Shown one piece after another: positions 51,405 to 60,389 of a DNA stretch of 64,000 nucleotides. Location of the stretch: positions 1-64,000 of the forward strand of contig NZ_SEMC01000009.1 in NCBI RefSeq assembly GCF_004153195.1, written 5' to 3'. The notes under the pieces are model-generated. The model was not told the origin of the DNA. It saw only the letters and a list, made by a program, of their open reading frames with translations, and did no database searches. Position numbers and translations under genes: made by a program. Position 1 is the stretch's first letter, and each line of letters opens with the position of its first letter. This stretch comes from Sporolactobacillus sp. THM19-2. GTDB lineage: Bacteria; Bacillota; Bacilli; Bacillales; Sporolactobacillaceae.

Positions 51405-52411
51405 AGATTTTGATGTTGACAGTCAGAGATGATGAAATTCCGGCGATCAGGGAATGGGAGAAACAAAACGGTGTTCAGGTCGATGTCAGCGGTGAGGAGC
51501 TGACTGCCGATACGGTGAGTCTCGTGAAGGGCTATGATGGAGTGGTCATTCAGCAGCGGACACCGATCACGGACGATGCTGTTTTCGCAGCACTGAAGCA
51601 CTACGGCATCAGGCAGCTCTCGTCACGGACAGCGGGCTACGACATGATCGATACAAAAAAGGCGTCTGAATACGGCCTGATTGTAACCAATGTGCCTGCC
51701 TACTCGCCGAATTCGGTTGCCGAACTCGCTGTTACCCAGGCGATGAGACTGATCCGTAACCTGCCGCTGTTCGAGGAAAGAGCCAGGCAGCAGGACTTCC
51801 GCTGGAGCGGGCTGATGGCCCGTGAGATCCGTACGCTGACCGTCGGCATTATCGGTGCCGGAAGAATCGGCGGCACGGCCGCACGACTTTTCAAGGGACT
51901 TGGCGCAACGGTGATCGCAAGCGACATTGTCGAACGTGAGGACCTGAAAGATATTCTGGTGTACGTATCGAAAGAAGAATTACTGCGGCAGGCCGACATC
52001 GTCACACTGCATGTCCCACTGATGGATACAACCGTCGGACTGATCGGAGCGGATGATCTGGCATTAATGAAGCCCGATGCCTTTATTATTAACGCATCAC
52101 GCGGGCCGGTACTCGATACGGATGCACTGATCAGGGCGCTGCAGGAGAAGAAGATAGCCGGGGCCGCCCTGGATACGCTGCAGGGTGAAGAAAAATTCTT
52201 TAACCGGGATCTGCGCGGGAAAGACATTCCGAGCGACGCCTTAAAAACGCTGCGCACCATGCCGAATGTGCTGATTACACCGCATATTGGCTTCTACACG
52301 AACATGGCGGTGAAGAATATGGTGGAAATCGCATTAAATGATGCCCTGTCCATTTTGAAAACCGGGAAGGGTGAGCATCAGGTTAATGATGTGGCAGTAA
52401 ATGAAAAATGA
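51401..52411 (+). CDS. D-2-hydroxyacid dehydrogenase
   Basis: An NAD-dependent reductase of 336 residues of the D-lactate/D-hydroxyisocaproate dehydrogenase type. SSRTAGYDMID is the substrate loop, VGIIGAGRIGGTAARLF the NAD motif. NASRGPV, LQGEE and TPHIGFYT supply the Arg, Glu and His of the active site. Paired with an aromatic aminotransferase it would reduce phenylpyruvate or 4-hydroxyphenylpyruvate to the D-lactates. Relatives also make D-lactate from pyruvate. The substrate preference is inferred from the operon. Confidence 0.88.
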   Translation: MKILMLTVRDDEIPAIREWEKQNGVQVDVSGEELTADTVSLVKGYDGVVIQQRTPITDDAVFAALKHYGIRQLSSRTAGYDMIDTKKASEYGLIVTNVPAYSPNSVAELAVTQAMRLIRNLPLFEERARQQDFRWSGLMAREIRTLTVGIIGAGRIGGTAARLFKGLGATVIASDIVEREDLKDILVYVSKEELLRQADIVTLHVPLMDTTVGLIGADDLALMKPDAFIINASRGPVLDTDALIRALQEKKIAGAALDTLQGEEKFFNRDLRGKDIPSDALKTLRTMPNVLITPHIGFYTNMAVKNMVEIALNDALSILKTGKGEHQVNDVAVNEK

Positions 52412-52443
52412 TCTGCCGGCATGGCCGGGAAAAGTGATAAGTA

Positions 52444-52480
52444 CCCGCTGATTGATTTGTTCAAACAGCGGGATTTTTTT
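52444..52480 (+). terminator. Terminator of the aminotransferase operon
   Basis: CCCGCTG (52444-52450) pairs with CAGCGGG (52466-52472), followed by ATTTTTTT. Confidence 0.9.
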
Positions 52481-52592
52481 ATATCTTCCATATAGACTGT
52501 CTGTAATAATTCAAAATCATTCAAATGAGGACAGACGGTCTGAAAATTTAGTACAATAGAACTAATTATGGGAGCTGACGGGGTGGAAAGAA

Positions 52593-53627
52593 TTGAATGA
52601 CGTAAAACAGCAGCTCGCTGAATTTCAGAGGAAAACGATCGATCTGGATCAGCTTGGGCATCTTTTTGGATCACAATTCCAGACTTATGAAGCATTCTCC
52701 AGAGCTGTTCTCCGGCTTGAAGAAGAGCAGGTGCTGATTATGGTGCGTTCCACCGGCCGGACGATCCGCAGCCCGTCGCTTGCCCTCAAATATCGTATTA
52801 ACAGGAGCGCCATAACCGGCGACTATCACAAAGAGTTGCAGAAATATCGGTTGAAGCTGCACACAGCAATTAATCTCGACAGTTATTATCGCACTGATCC
52901 ATCCATCTGGAGGCGACATCTTCCCTACCTTTGGAAAATTGATCGTTATTTGAGAGAAAAGGGTTTTCCCGAAGATCAGGTACCGGCACCGGAGCGGAGT
53001 TTCGAGCTGGTAGGCGATGAGAAATGGATCGACGAAAAAGGCGGCCGGGAGATTCTGGAAAAAATCCATCTGTTTGACCGGTTAAAGATTATTCCGGTTT
53101 CAGATCCCCTGATGTTTGCTGTCAATCCCCTGAGCATTCATGATACGGATCAATTGCATCTGATCGTTGAAAATAAAACCACTTATCAGGGCCTGCTGCC
53201 GATCATTCGAGAGACGGAATTTGCAACTCTGATTTATGGCTCCGGAAAAGCGGTCATCAAAAGTATCGGACAATTTACGATGCAGTATCCGGTTCATGCT
53301 GAGCACCACTTTCTGTACTTCGGCGATCTGGACAAAGAAGGCCTGTCGATCTGGTATTCTCTAAATCAAAAACAGAAGGCGGAGCCGGCCCTGCCGTTTT
53401 ATCAGGCATGCCTGGGGAAACAGCCGGTACCCGGAAAAGCATACCAGCGTCTGAGAGACACGGCAGTGGACCGGTTCCTGTCCTGCTTCCCGAAACAGCA
53501 GGCAGAGCGGATACGCCAAACACTTCTTAAGGGACAATACTTCCCGCAGGAAATCCTCAAAATGAAGGAATTACAACAGATATGGAGGAATTCGGATTGG
53601 AAGGGCTTGAACTTCACGACATCCTGA
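52593..53627 (+). CDS. jetD: Wadjet JetD, Toprim nuclease subunit
   Basis: A 344-residue protein of the DUF2220/JetD group. A winged-helix N-terminal half (about residues 1-150) precedes a Toprim domain with HHFLYFGDLDKEGLSIWY (about 240-257) holding the acidic GDLD metal site. In characterised Wadjet systems JetD cuts circular DNA extruded by the JetABC complex. The TTG start at 52593 follows GGGGTGG. It heads the jetDABC operon and overlaps jetA. Confidence 0.86.
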   Translation: MNDVKQQLAEFQRKTIDLDQLGHLFGSQFQTYEAFSRAVLRLEEEQVLIMVRSTGRTIRSPSLALKYRINRSAITGDYHKELQKYRLKLHTAINLDSYYRTDPSIWRRHLPYLWKIDRYLREKGFPEDQVPAPERSFELVGDEKWIDEKGGREILEKIHLFDRLKIIPVSDPLMFAVNPLSIHDTDQLHLIVENKTTYQGLLPIIRETEFATLIYGSGKAVIKSIGQFTMQYPVHAEHHFLYFGDLDKEGLSIWYSLNQKQKAEPALPFYQACLGKQPVPGKAYQRLRDTAVDRFLSCFPKQQAERIRQTLLKGQYFPQEILKMKELQQIWRNSDWKGLNFTTS

Positions 53628-55111
53628 ATGGTTATAAAGAACGTATGCGTCGCCTTGCTCTATTTGATCCGCTTTATGAGCTTGATCGCAAAAGAGAGCA
53701 GGATCAGAATCATAAAGAAATCGATATGAAAGGGCTGGGTCTCCTCACTTTACTGTTCTTTTTTGAAGAGAAACTGATGCGAGAGTACAAAGCGGGCGCA
53801 AGACAGCTGGCTGCTTTTCTTGAAAAAGCCTCTGCATCGCAGTATCAGCTTGACAGATCCGAGTATGAACGTCTATCGAGATCGATCATTCAGACGTTCC
53901 GGCCGACCACCGGGAAAAAACGACGCTATGCTTTTTTTAACTGGGAGACAGGTGAAGCAGACGGTATCGACTATTCAATATTGAAAGCCAACAGCTTTGA
54001 AGTGAAAACGAACACACAGTTCTACACACTCGATGAGGACGGGCTGGAACTGGTCTTTGCAACAAAGGAATTTTACAGTGAGTTCCAGCTGTCGATTAAT
54101 CAGCTGATGCTGCGTAAACAGCTGGAGAAAGGTGAATTCAAAGGTGCTCTGAGGCAGATTAATGAAATGCGTATCAATGTAGAGAGCCTGGAGGAACGGA
54201 TAACGCGTCTGAAACACGAGATTCAGCGCAGTATTGTTTCGGAGGAGACGTTTGAACGATACAAGCAGCTTCTGGAAGATATCAATGAACGGCTCAAGCG
54301 TGAGGATGATGAATTTAAAGCATTAAGGCAGTTTGTTGAGGAGACGCGGGAACGCCTGTACTCCGGAGATGTACAGAAAAAAGAAGCAAGGACGTATGAT
54401 CTGATTCTGACAATCGCCCGTGAACTGGAGTCCGTTCATTATGACCATTCACGGCTTCTGAAGCAGACCTTTAATTTAAAGAATACGACACTGGTTACAG
54501 CCCGGGAATCGCTGTACTATACAGGTATTCAGGCATTCAATTTCGATCAGGATCTGGCTGCCAGAATTATAGCAACACCACTTCCGCCTGAAGCCATGAC
54601 CGGTGTGCTTCAGCCCTTTTTCAGGGTAGAGGAGAACAGGAGCTGGTCACCGCTTGCTGTTTTTGCAGATCAGAAGATGATGGAAGAACGGGAGGAACGG
54701 GAAGATCAGGGATTCCCTGAAGTGATTGATGAAGAAGGAGATCCATCGTACCGGAGGGCTCTGGCGGGAAAATATAAAGAGTTGATGCACCTGTATCTAA
54801 TTGCCGATGAAGCCGGAGAGGGACGAAAGCTATCCCAATTTCTCGATTTTCTTGAAGCACGTGGTGAGTCTGAATGGTTTGAGAAACGTTATTTTTATCA
54901 ATTCTGGCTGATACTTCATCAGCGTTTTCCGGTAAGAAATGAGGATAAAGAGGATGAAGAAGGGAAAACAATTCTCGATCAGGCTCTGGCGCTCCTCGGC
55001 AACCGGGTGATGACTGTCCGTGAGGGAAAAGGCATTGTCCACAAGTCTGAAAGGTTTGCCATACAGGAACTGCTGATCGATCTGGAGGATGATACGGATG
55101 AACTATCCTGA
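53582..55111 (+). CDS. jetA: Wadjet JetA, kleisin-type subunit
   Basis: A 509-residue protein resembling the JetA group with DUF5716 (assigned from memory). It has long acidic helices and coiled-coil stretches (about residues 205-290), and a C-terminal winged-helix-like end. It acts as the kleisin bridging the SMC heads. ATG 53582 has only a weak site; TTG 53597 has GGAGG 8 bases upstream and may be the true start. It overlaps jetD and jetB. Confidence 0.78.
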   Translation: MEEFGLEGLELHDILNGYKERMRRLALFDPLYELDRKREQDQNHKEIDMKGLGLLTLLFFFEEKLMREYKAGARQLAAFLEKASASQYQLDRSEYERLSRSIIQTFRPTTGKKRRYAFFNWETGEADGIDYSILKANSFEVKTNTQFYTLDEDGLELVFATKEFYSEFQLSINQLMLRKQLEKGEFKGALRQINEMRINVESLEERITRLKHEIQRSIVSEETFERYKQLLEDINERLKREDDEFKALRQFVEETRERLYSGDVQKKEARTYDLILTIARELESVHYDHSRLLKQTFNLKNTTLVTARESLYYTGIQAFNFDQDLAARIIATPLPPEAMTGVLQPFFRVEENRSWSPLAVFADQKMMEEREEREDQGFPEVIDEEGDPSYRRALAGKYKELMHLYLIADEAGEGRKLSQFLDFLEARGESEWFEKRYFYQFWLILHQRFPVRNEDKEDEEGKTILDQALALLGNRVMTVREGKGIVHKSERFAIQELLIDLEDDTDELS

Positions 55112-55841
55112 ACAGAAAGTGATCCAGGCGTTTCAACTTTATACGGTACTCGCCAGAGATGCTCAGACAGGAATGGACGGAGTACAGCTTTACCGCGCGG
55201 ATGACGCGATACGCGGGCTTCTTGATCTATTTGCAAAACAGGTAGACTGCGTGATCATTGTAACGAGCGAACAGCTCTTTCTTGTACCGGAGACGACATT
55301 ATCTCCCTTTCATGTCAGTAACGATTGGATAAAGCGCCATTATCTACGGACCGGAGCAACCAACGGCGATATTTATTTACTCTATTTTGCCACACTCATC
55401 CTGTTCGGCAGCTTCTATGATACCTATCAGAGTCAGGAGCCGACACGTCTGTTTCTGCGGCTTGACGAGTGGGTGCATGTTATTCAGGAACGTATCGAGC
55501 AGCTGAAGACACATAGTGAAGAGGAACTGAAGCAACAGGAGAATGAATTTTCCTGTAACTGGCGCCTGATTATTGAAAAATGGGAAGACATGGACGACAT
55601 AAAGGAGACAGCGAAGAAACAGAGCGGGAATACGATCAGCCGGATGAGCTTTATCGATACGGTAAAACGGTTTCTGAGTGATCAGGGTCTTGTGCAGGAT
55701 ATCGGGAATGAAGAAATCAGACTGACAGAGAAAGCGAAGACGATTATTCAGCGTTATTTCATGGAAGTCGAATACAACAAGGGTATTCTGGAATTCGTAT
55801 ATGGTTTTGAAGGGGGTGAGCAGCATGCCGACCATCAGTAA
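55098..55841 (+). CDS. jetB: Wadjet JetB, KITE-type subunit
   Basis: A 247-residue protein at the JetB position, with winged-helix features (ISRMSFIDTVKRFLSDQGLVQDIGNEEIRLTEKAK) near the C-terminus. I associate it with the DUF6063 group. GGAGG (55084-55088) favours ATG 55098 over 55089. It overlaps both jetA and jetC, so the operon is tightly coupled. Confidence 0.72.
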   Translation: MNYPEQKVIQAFQLYTVLARDAQTGMDGVQLYRADDAIRGLLDLFAKQVDCVIIVTSEQLFLVPETTLSPFHVSNDWIKRHYLRTGATNGDIYLLYFATLILFGSFYDTYQSQEPTRLFLRLDEWVHVIQERIEQLKTHSEEELKQQENEFSCNWRLIIEKWEDMDDIKETAKKQSGNTISRMSFIDTVKRFLSDQGLVQDIGNEEIRLTEKAKTIIQRYFMEVEYNKGILEFVYGFEGGEQHADHQ

Positions 55842-58800
55842 GATCCGTTTAACCAACGTGATATATGAAGAGGGTAACAAGCGTTATAATGATGAACTCT
55901 TTCTTTTTGACGGACATAATGGTGCGATTCTGATTGAGAACGGCGGCGGGAAAACAGTATTTATCCAGACCGTTCTCCAGGCTATCCTGCCGCACACAGA
56001 TCTGGCGGATCGTAAAATTAAAAATACGCTGATGCTGAATGATGCACCGGCACATATTGCCATTGAATGGGTGATTCATGAACGGCCGCGTCGCTATGTC
56101 GTGACCGCGGTTTCCCTGTTTATGGTGAAAAACAGTCTTGATTCGCTGCGTTACGTCTACGAGTACAATGAGAATGATCCGAATGGTATTGAACATATTC
56201 CGTTTGTCCGGGAGATAAAGGGAGGTCAGCGCCCGGCAGAACGGGTAGAAATACAGGACTACTACAGCGGCATGAATGAGAGAACGCCGAGTGCGCAGAC
56301 ATTTAAGACGATCAAAGAGTACCGGGCATTTCTGGAAGATCAGTACAACATCATTTCCAGCGAATGGGAAAGTGTCGTTAAGATAAACAGCTCTGAAGGC
56401 GGCGTGGAAGCCTTTTTTGACGAATGTAAAACGACTAACCAGCTGTTCGACCGTCTGTTGATACCGACGGTGGAAGATTCCATTGTCGGACACGACCGGC
56501 ATCTTTTTTCCGGTCTCTTTGAGGAGCAGCTTGCGAGCTTAAGAAACTATAAAAGACTGAATGAAACACTTGAGGAAAATAAAGAAATCAGTGCAGAACT
56601 GGAGACCTACAGCAATACCTGTGAAAAGCTCCACGGCATGCAGGCAGACTATGACCGGACAAGATCCCGGGCAAAAGGCATCTGGAACGAACTGGTTCGG
56701 GAACAGCATCACTGGGAGAGGAATCAGGAAAAAACGAATAAAGATTTTCAGAACTGGCAGGCCGACAGTCATACGCATCAGGTCAAAGTTGATTCCTGTA
56801 CGATCTTCACCGAACGTCTGGCACTGGATGACTGCGTATCGCATTTAAATCAGGTGCGATCTGCTCTGGCCGGGACGCAGGATGCGCTCCGGAAAACCAG
56901 TCAAGAGTACTACACGCTGAAATGGGCCAGAGCAAAGAAAGAGAAACAGGAACAGGAGGAGGCTCTGAGTCTCTATCAGCATCAGCTGGATCAGTATGAC
57001 CGGAAAGAAGATGTTCACGTCCTTAATGAACAGCTGATTCATGCAAAGCGGGAATTGCTGGGCTGTTATGAAAAAGAGTTTGAGACCCTTGAAGCGCAGT
57101 TAAAGGACATCGATGCACGGCTTCATCCGGTTCAAAAGCGAATATTGGAGCTGCACGACAAGAAAAAATCCATATCCGAGAAGGAAAAAGGCGTCAGCCG
57201 GCGCCTGTCCGAGCTGCGGGGCAGTATAAAAGTACAAAAGACGCAGCTCGATAAGTTAAAAAGGGAGCTGCTTGCTGATCCGGCACAGGAAACGGTAGGC
57301 GGACAACTGGCGCTCTGGCAGGAACGTGTGCAATACCTGGACGAAGCGATCATCAGTCTGGTGAAAAAACAGAAAGATGACAAAGCACAGAGCGAAGAAG
57401 CACAGAAGGAGAAGGAACGCCGCCAGGAGGAGCAAAACGCGAATACCCGGGAAATCGATCGGTTGAAAGATGCACTATCCAATATGGAAAAAGCGAAAAA
57501 AGATGTGATCATTCAGCTTGCTGATCTGCGTCCGCAGTGGGCGGCACTTGAGGACGTCTACCTTAACCCGGAGTCGATTGAAAAAAGGCTGACCGAAAGC
57601 ATCAATCGTCTGGAACAGGATCATGAGGATCTGCTCTTTAAAGAGCGTGCAGCGCTGCGATTCGTAGATGATTATGGACATCAGGACCTGTTTTTCTGTG
57701 ACCCCTTTCTGGAAAAACAGCTGACATCCTGGAAAAACCAGTTTGATTACCTTGTTACAGGTGTGGAATATCTGCAGACAATGAGTGCGGAAGAGCGTGA
57801 GAAGCATCTGGATTACTCACTGTGGCCACTCACACTGGTAACCACTCAGACAGGCAAAGAGAAAATTATCGATAAACTGGGTCATATATCAGACCGTCTG
57901 CAGTATCCTGTCAAAGTGCTGACAACCGAAGAAGCACTCACTGTTCAGGACCAGGCTGCCATCCAATCCTGGGTAGCACCGGATCACTGGAAAGGCAATA
58001 TTGATGCGGCAGCTTTTGAGGAATGGAAGGCACATATCAGTGTCGATGCGGAAAAAATGACTTCCCGACGCAAAGATAAAGAGCGCGAAAGGGAGAAATG
58101 GAAGGGAGGGCTGCTTGCTTTCCGGAAGTTCCTGAACGATTATCCTTACGAAACCATCGAGACCCAAAAAGCGCAGCTGAATGAAGTCATGAATAAACGC
58201 GAAGCGGTGATTGTCGCCCTGCAGCAGCTCGAACATATTCTTGACGCATTGCAGAATGAGATGAAAAAAAGTAAAGAAAAGGAAACACAGTACCGGGATG
58301 AAAAGCACGGCCGGGAACGTTATATCGAGAAAGGCTATGACTACCTGCTGACTGAGAAAGAAATGGCAGGTAACCGGAAGATGGAGCAGGATGCTGAAGA
58401 AAAGCTTCAGACTGTTTCAGAAGAGATAGCAGCAGTTGAAGGAAAGCTCATCAGGCTCGGGGAAAAGAGTAAAGAGCTGACTGACCGGAGAAACCGGGTG
58501 TATGTTCAGCTGCGTATGAGCCGGGATAATGAAGATTATCAGATGCTCACCTCATTAACTCCTGCTGAGACAGATGAAAGTAAAAAAGTCATCCATGAGC
58601 GGATCACCATTCTGGAAATGAAGCTGAAAAAGATTGCAACAGATCGCAATGAGTGGGCCATAAAACATGATGAAGCACAGAAGGTCATTCGGAAACTTCA
58701 TGAGGAAATGGCTGAACTGAAAAAAGATTATGATGAGATTGACGAGTCCTGCGAATTCCCGCAGGACGGGAAGCAGCTGATTGAAGATCTTCGGGTGCGG

Positions 58801-60237
58801 AGAACGGCACTGGCCGGAAAGAAAGAACGCCGGGGGCATGATATGCAGCAGGCGAAAACCGTGAAAGACAGGCAGGAGAGTAAAACGGAAACGCTGATCA
58901 TCCAGTTCAAAAGCAAATACCCGGACGATCCGGTCATTCCATTTGATATAACCCCCGGGGAAGTACGTGCAGAACTGGAGAAAGAACAGGATGACCTGAT
59001 AAAGCAAAAAGCATCCCTCGTTCAGACGTCAGAAAGGATCGATAAAGAACTGCAGGCCATTAACCAGGCCATGCATCAGCTTGAGCTGTTTGAGGAAGCC
59101 CATCACTTTATAGCATCGGATCCCGAACCTGTCAGTCTGACGAATGAAGAGCTGATGGAATTCAGCTACAATCGCTTAAAATTTGTTCAGACCGTGACGC
59201 GTGACCTTAAGGAAAACAGGCACAAAGTAGATCAGGGACGATCCGTTGTGGAAGAAGCACAGAAGCAATTCCGGGATTTCTGTCGTAAAAGGATTACCGA
59301 TGTCAAGCTGCGCCAAATGGCAATCAGCGGAGTAGAAACCAAAGAGAGTTATGAAGAGATTATGGCATTCAGACATAATATGTCAGAGCGGATTGACAGC
59401 ATTTCACATTACGCGCGTGAACATATCCGTCAGAGCGATAAAGACCGCCAGATGTTCATTGATCAGATACACACGCATCTCAAGACTCTAACGGGAGAAC
59501 TGAAACAGATACCCAGGAAGACCAAAGTGAAAGTACAGAATGACTGGAAGACGATCTATTCCTTTACCATTCCTGACTGGTCTGAAGAAGAAGGAAAAGC
59601 AAGGATCCGTAATTACATAGATTGGATCCTGCAGCAGTTGGAAAACGAACGTTTTCTTGACGATGAGGGACATCCTGATATGGGGAAAATCCGTAAGGAA
59701 CTCGACATGTGGCTCCAGTCCAAGCAGCTGCTTCGCGCGGTCATGGACAATCAGGCAATGAAAGTGACCTGCCGGAAAGTGACAAATGACAGTATGGTGA
59801 CCACACGTTCTTATTCATGGGAACAGAGCAACATCTGGTCGGGGGGAGAAAAATGGAGTAAAAATATGACCCTGTTCCTGGGCATTCTTAATTATGTTGC
59901 TGAGAAAAAGAAGTATCTGCAGTCCGGTGCGAAACTGAACCGAGCGGTCATCCTCGACAATCCATTCGGCCAGGCGTCAAGTGATCATGTGCTGAATCCC
60001 GTCTTTTTCGTGGCTCAGCAGCTTGGTTTTCAGATCATCGCCCTCACAGCTCTTGCTGAAGGCAAATTTCTCCAGGATTATTTCCCGGTCATCTACAGCT
60101 GTCGCCTCAGAGGATCCGGTTCCGGAAAACAGGTAATGACCAAAGAAAAATGGATCCGGAAAGCGTTTTTTGAAGACCAGGCACCTCAGAGTCTTGAAAG
60201 ATTAGGGGAAACAGAGCAGCTTGGTTTATTTGACTGA
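55825..60237 (+). CDS. jetC: Wadjet JetC, SMC-like ATPase
   Basis: A 1470-residue SMC/Rad50-like motor. Walker A is ENGGGKTVF (about 37-45). A long coiled-coil middle region spans about 240-1290 with a central hinge-like gap. Signature motif WSGGEKWSKNMTLF is near 1336-1349, and Walker B AVILDNPFGQAS near 1373. With JetA and JetB it would extrude DNA loops and present circular plasmids to JetD. It is the last gene of the operon. The start at ATG 55825 follows GGGGGTGAG. Confidence 0.9.
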   Translation: MPTISKIRLTNVIYEEGNKRYNDELFLFDGHNGAILIENGGGKTVFIQTVLQAILPHTDLADRKIKNTLMLNDAPAHIAIEWVIHERPRRYVVTAVSLFMVKNSLDSLRYVYEYNENDPNGIEHIPFVREIKGGQRPAERVEIQDYYSGMNERTPSAQTFKTIKEYRAFLEDQYNIISSEWESVVKINSSEGGVEAFFDECKTTNQLFDRLLIPTVEDSIVGHDRHLFSGLFEEQLASLRNYKRLNETLEENKEISAELETYSNTCEKLHGMQADYDRTRSRAKGIWNELVREQHHWERNQEKTNKDFQNWQADSHTHQVKVDSCTIFTERLALDDCVSHLNQVRSALAGTQDALRKTSQEYYTLKWARAKKEKQEQEEALSLYQHQLDQYDRKEDVHVLNEQLIHAKRELLGCYEKEFETLEAQLKDIDARLHPVQKRILELHDKKKSISEKEKGVSRRLSELRGSIKVQKTQLDKLKRELLADPAQETVGGQLALWQERVQYLDEAIISLVKKQKDDKAQSEEAQKEKERRQEEQNANTREIDRLKDALSNMEKAKKDVIIQLADLRPQWAALEDVYLNPESIEKRLTESINRLEQDHEDLLFKERAALRFVDDYGHQDLFFCDPFLEKQLTSWKNQFDYLVTGVEYLQTMSAEEREKHLDYSLWPLTLVTTQTGKEKIIDKLGHISDRLQYPVKVLTTEEALTVQDQAAIQSWVAPDHWKGNIDAAAFEEWKAHISVDAEKMTSRRKDKEREREKWKGGLLAFRKFLNDYPYETIETQKAQLNEVMNKREAVIVALQQLEHILDALQNEMKKSKEKETQYRDEKHGRERYIEKGYDYLLTEKEMAGNRKMEQDAEEKLQTVSEEIAAVEGKLIRLGEKSKELTDRRNRVYVQLRMSRDNEDYQMLTSLTPAETDESKKVIHERITILEMKLKKIATDRNEWAIKHDEAQKVIRKLHEEMAELKKDYDEIDESCEFPQDGKQLIEDLRVRRTALAGKKERRGHDMQQAKTVKDRQESKTETLIIQFKSKYPDDPVIPFDITPGEVRAELEKEQDDLIKQKASLVQTSERIDKELQAINQAMHQLELFEEAHHFIASDPEPVSLTNEELMEFSYNRLKFVQTVTRDLKENRHKVDQGRSVVEEAQKQFRDFCRKRITDVKLRQMAISGVETKESYEEIMAFRHNMSERIDSISHYAREHIRQSDKDRQMFIDQIHTHLKTLTGELKQIPRKTKVKVQNDWKTIYSFTIPDWSEEEGKARIRNYIDWILQQLENERFLDDEGHPDMGKIRKELDMWLQSKQLLRAVMDNQAMKVTCRKVTNDSMVTTRSYSWEQSNIWSGGEKWSKNMTLFLGILNYVAEKKKYLQSGAKLNRAVILDNPFGQASSDHVLNPVFFVAQQLGFQIIALTALAEGKFLQDYFPVIYSCRLRGSGSGKQVMTKEKWIRKAFFEDQAPQSLERLGETEQLGLFD

Positions 60238-60257
60238 ATACATGGTATTTTCCTTTC

Positions 60258-60298
60258 AAAAAAGTTGCGTGATTCTGACCGTTTGCGCAATTTTTTTT
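60258..60298 (+). terminator. Terminator of the Wadjet operon
   Basis: AAAAAAGTTGCG (60258-60269) pairs, with one G-U, with CGCAATTTTTTTT (60286-60298). Confidence 0.8.
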
Positions 60299-60389
60299 AT
60301 TGGAAACCCGATAATGAAAGCGTTTTATTATATAATGGAACTAAAAGAAAAATGGTTTCCCGTGTCTAGGGTCCAAAGGAGGAATCATC

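Noticed and set aside
55849-59673. Several long minus-strand frames under jetC.
   Set aside because: They follow the codon pattern of the opposite strand and lack ribosome sites; jetC itself is well supported.
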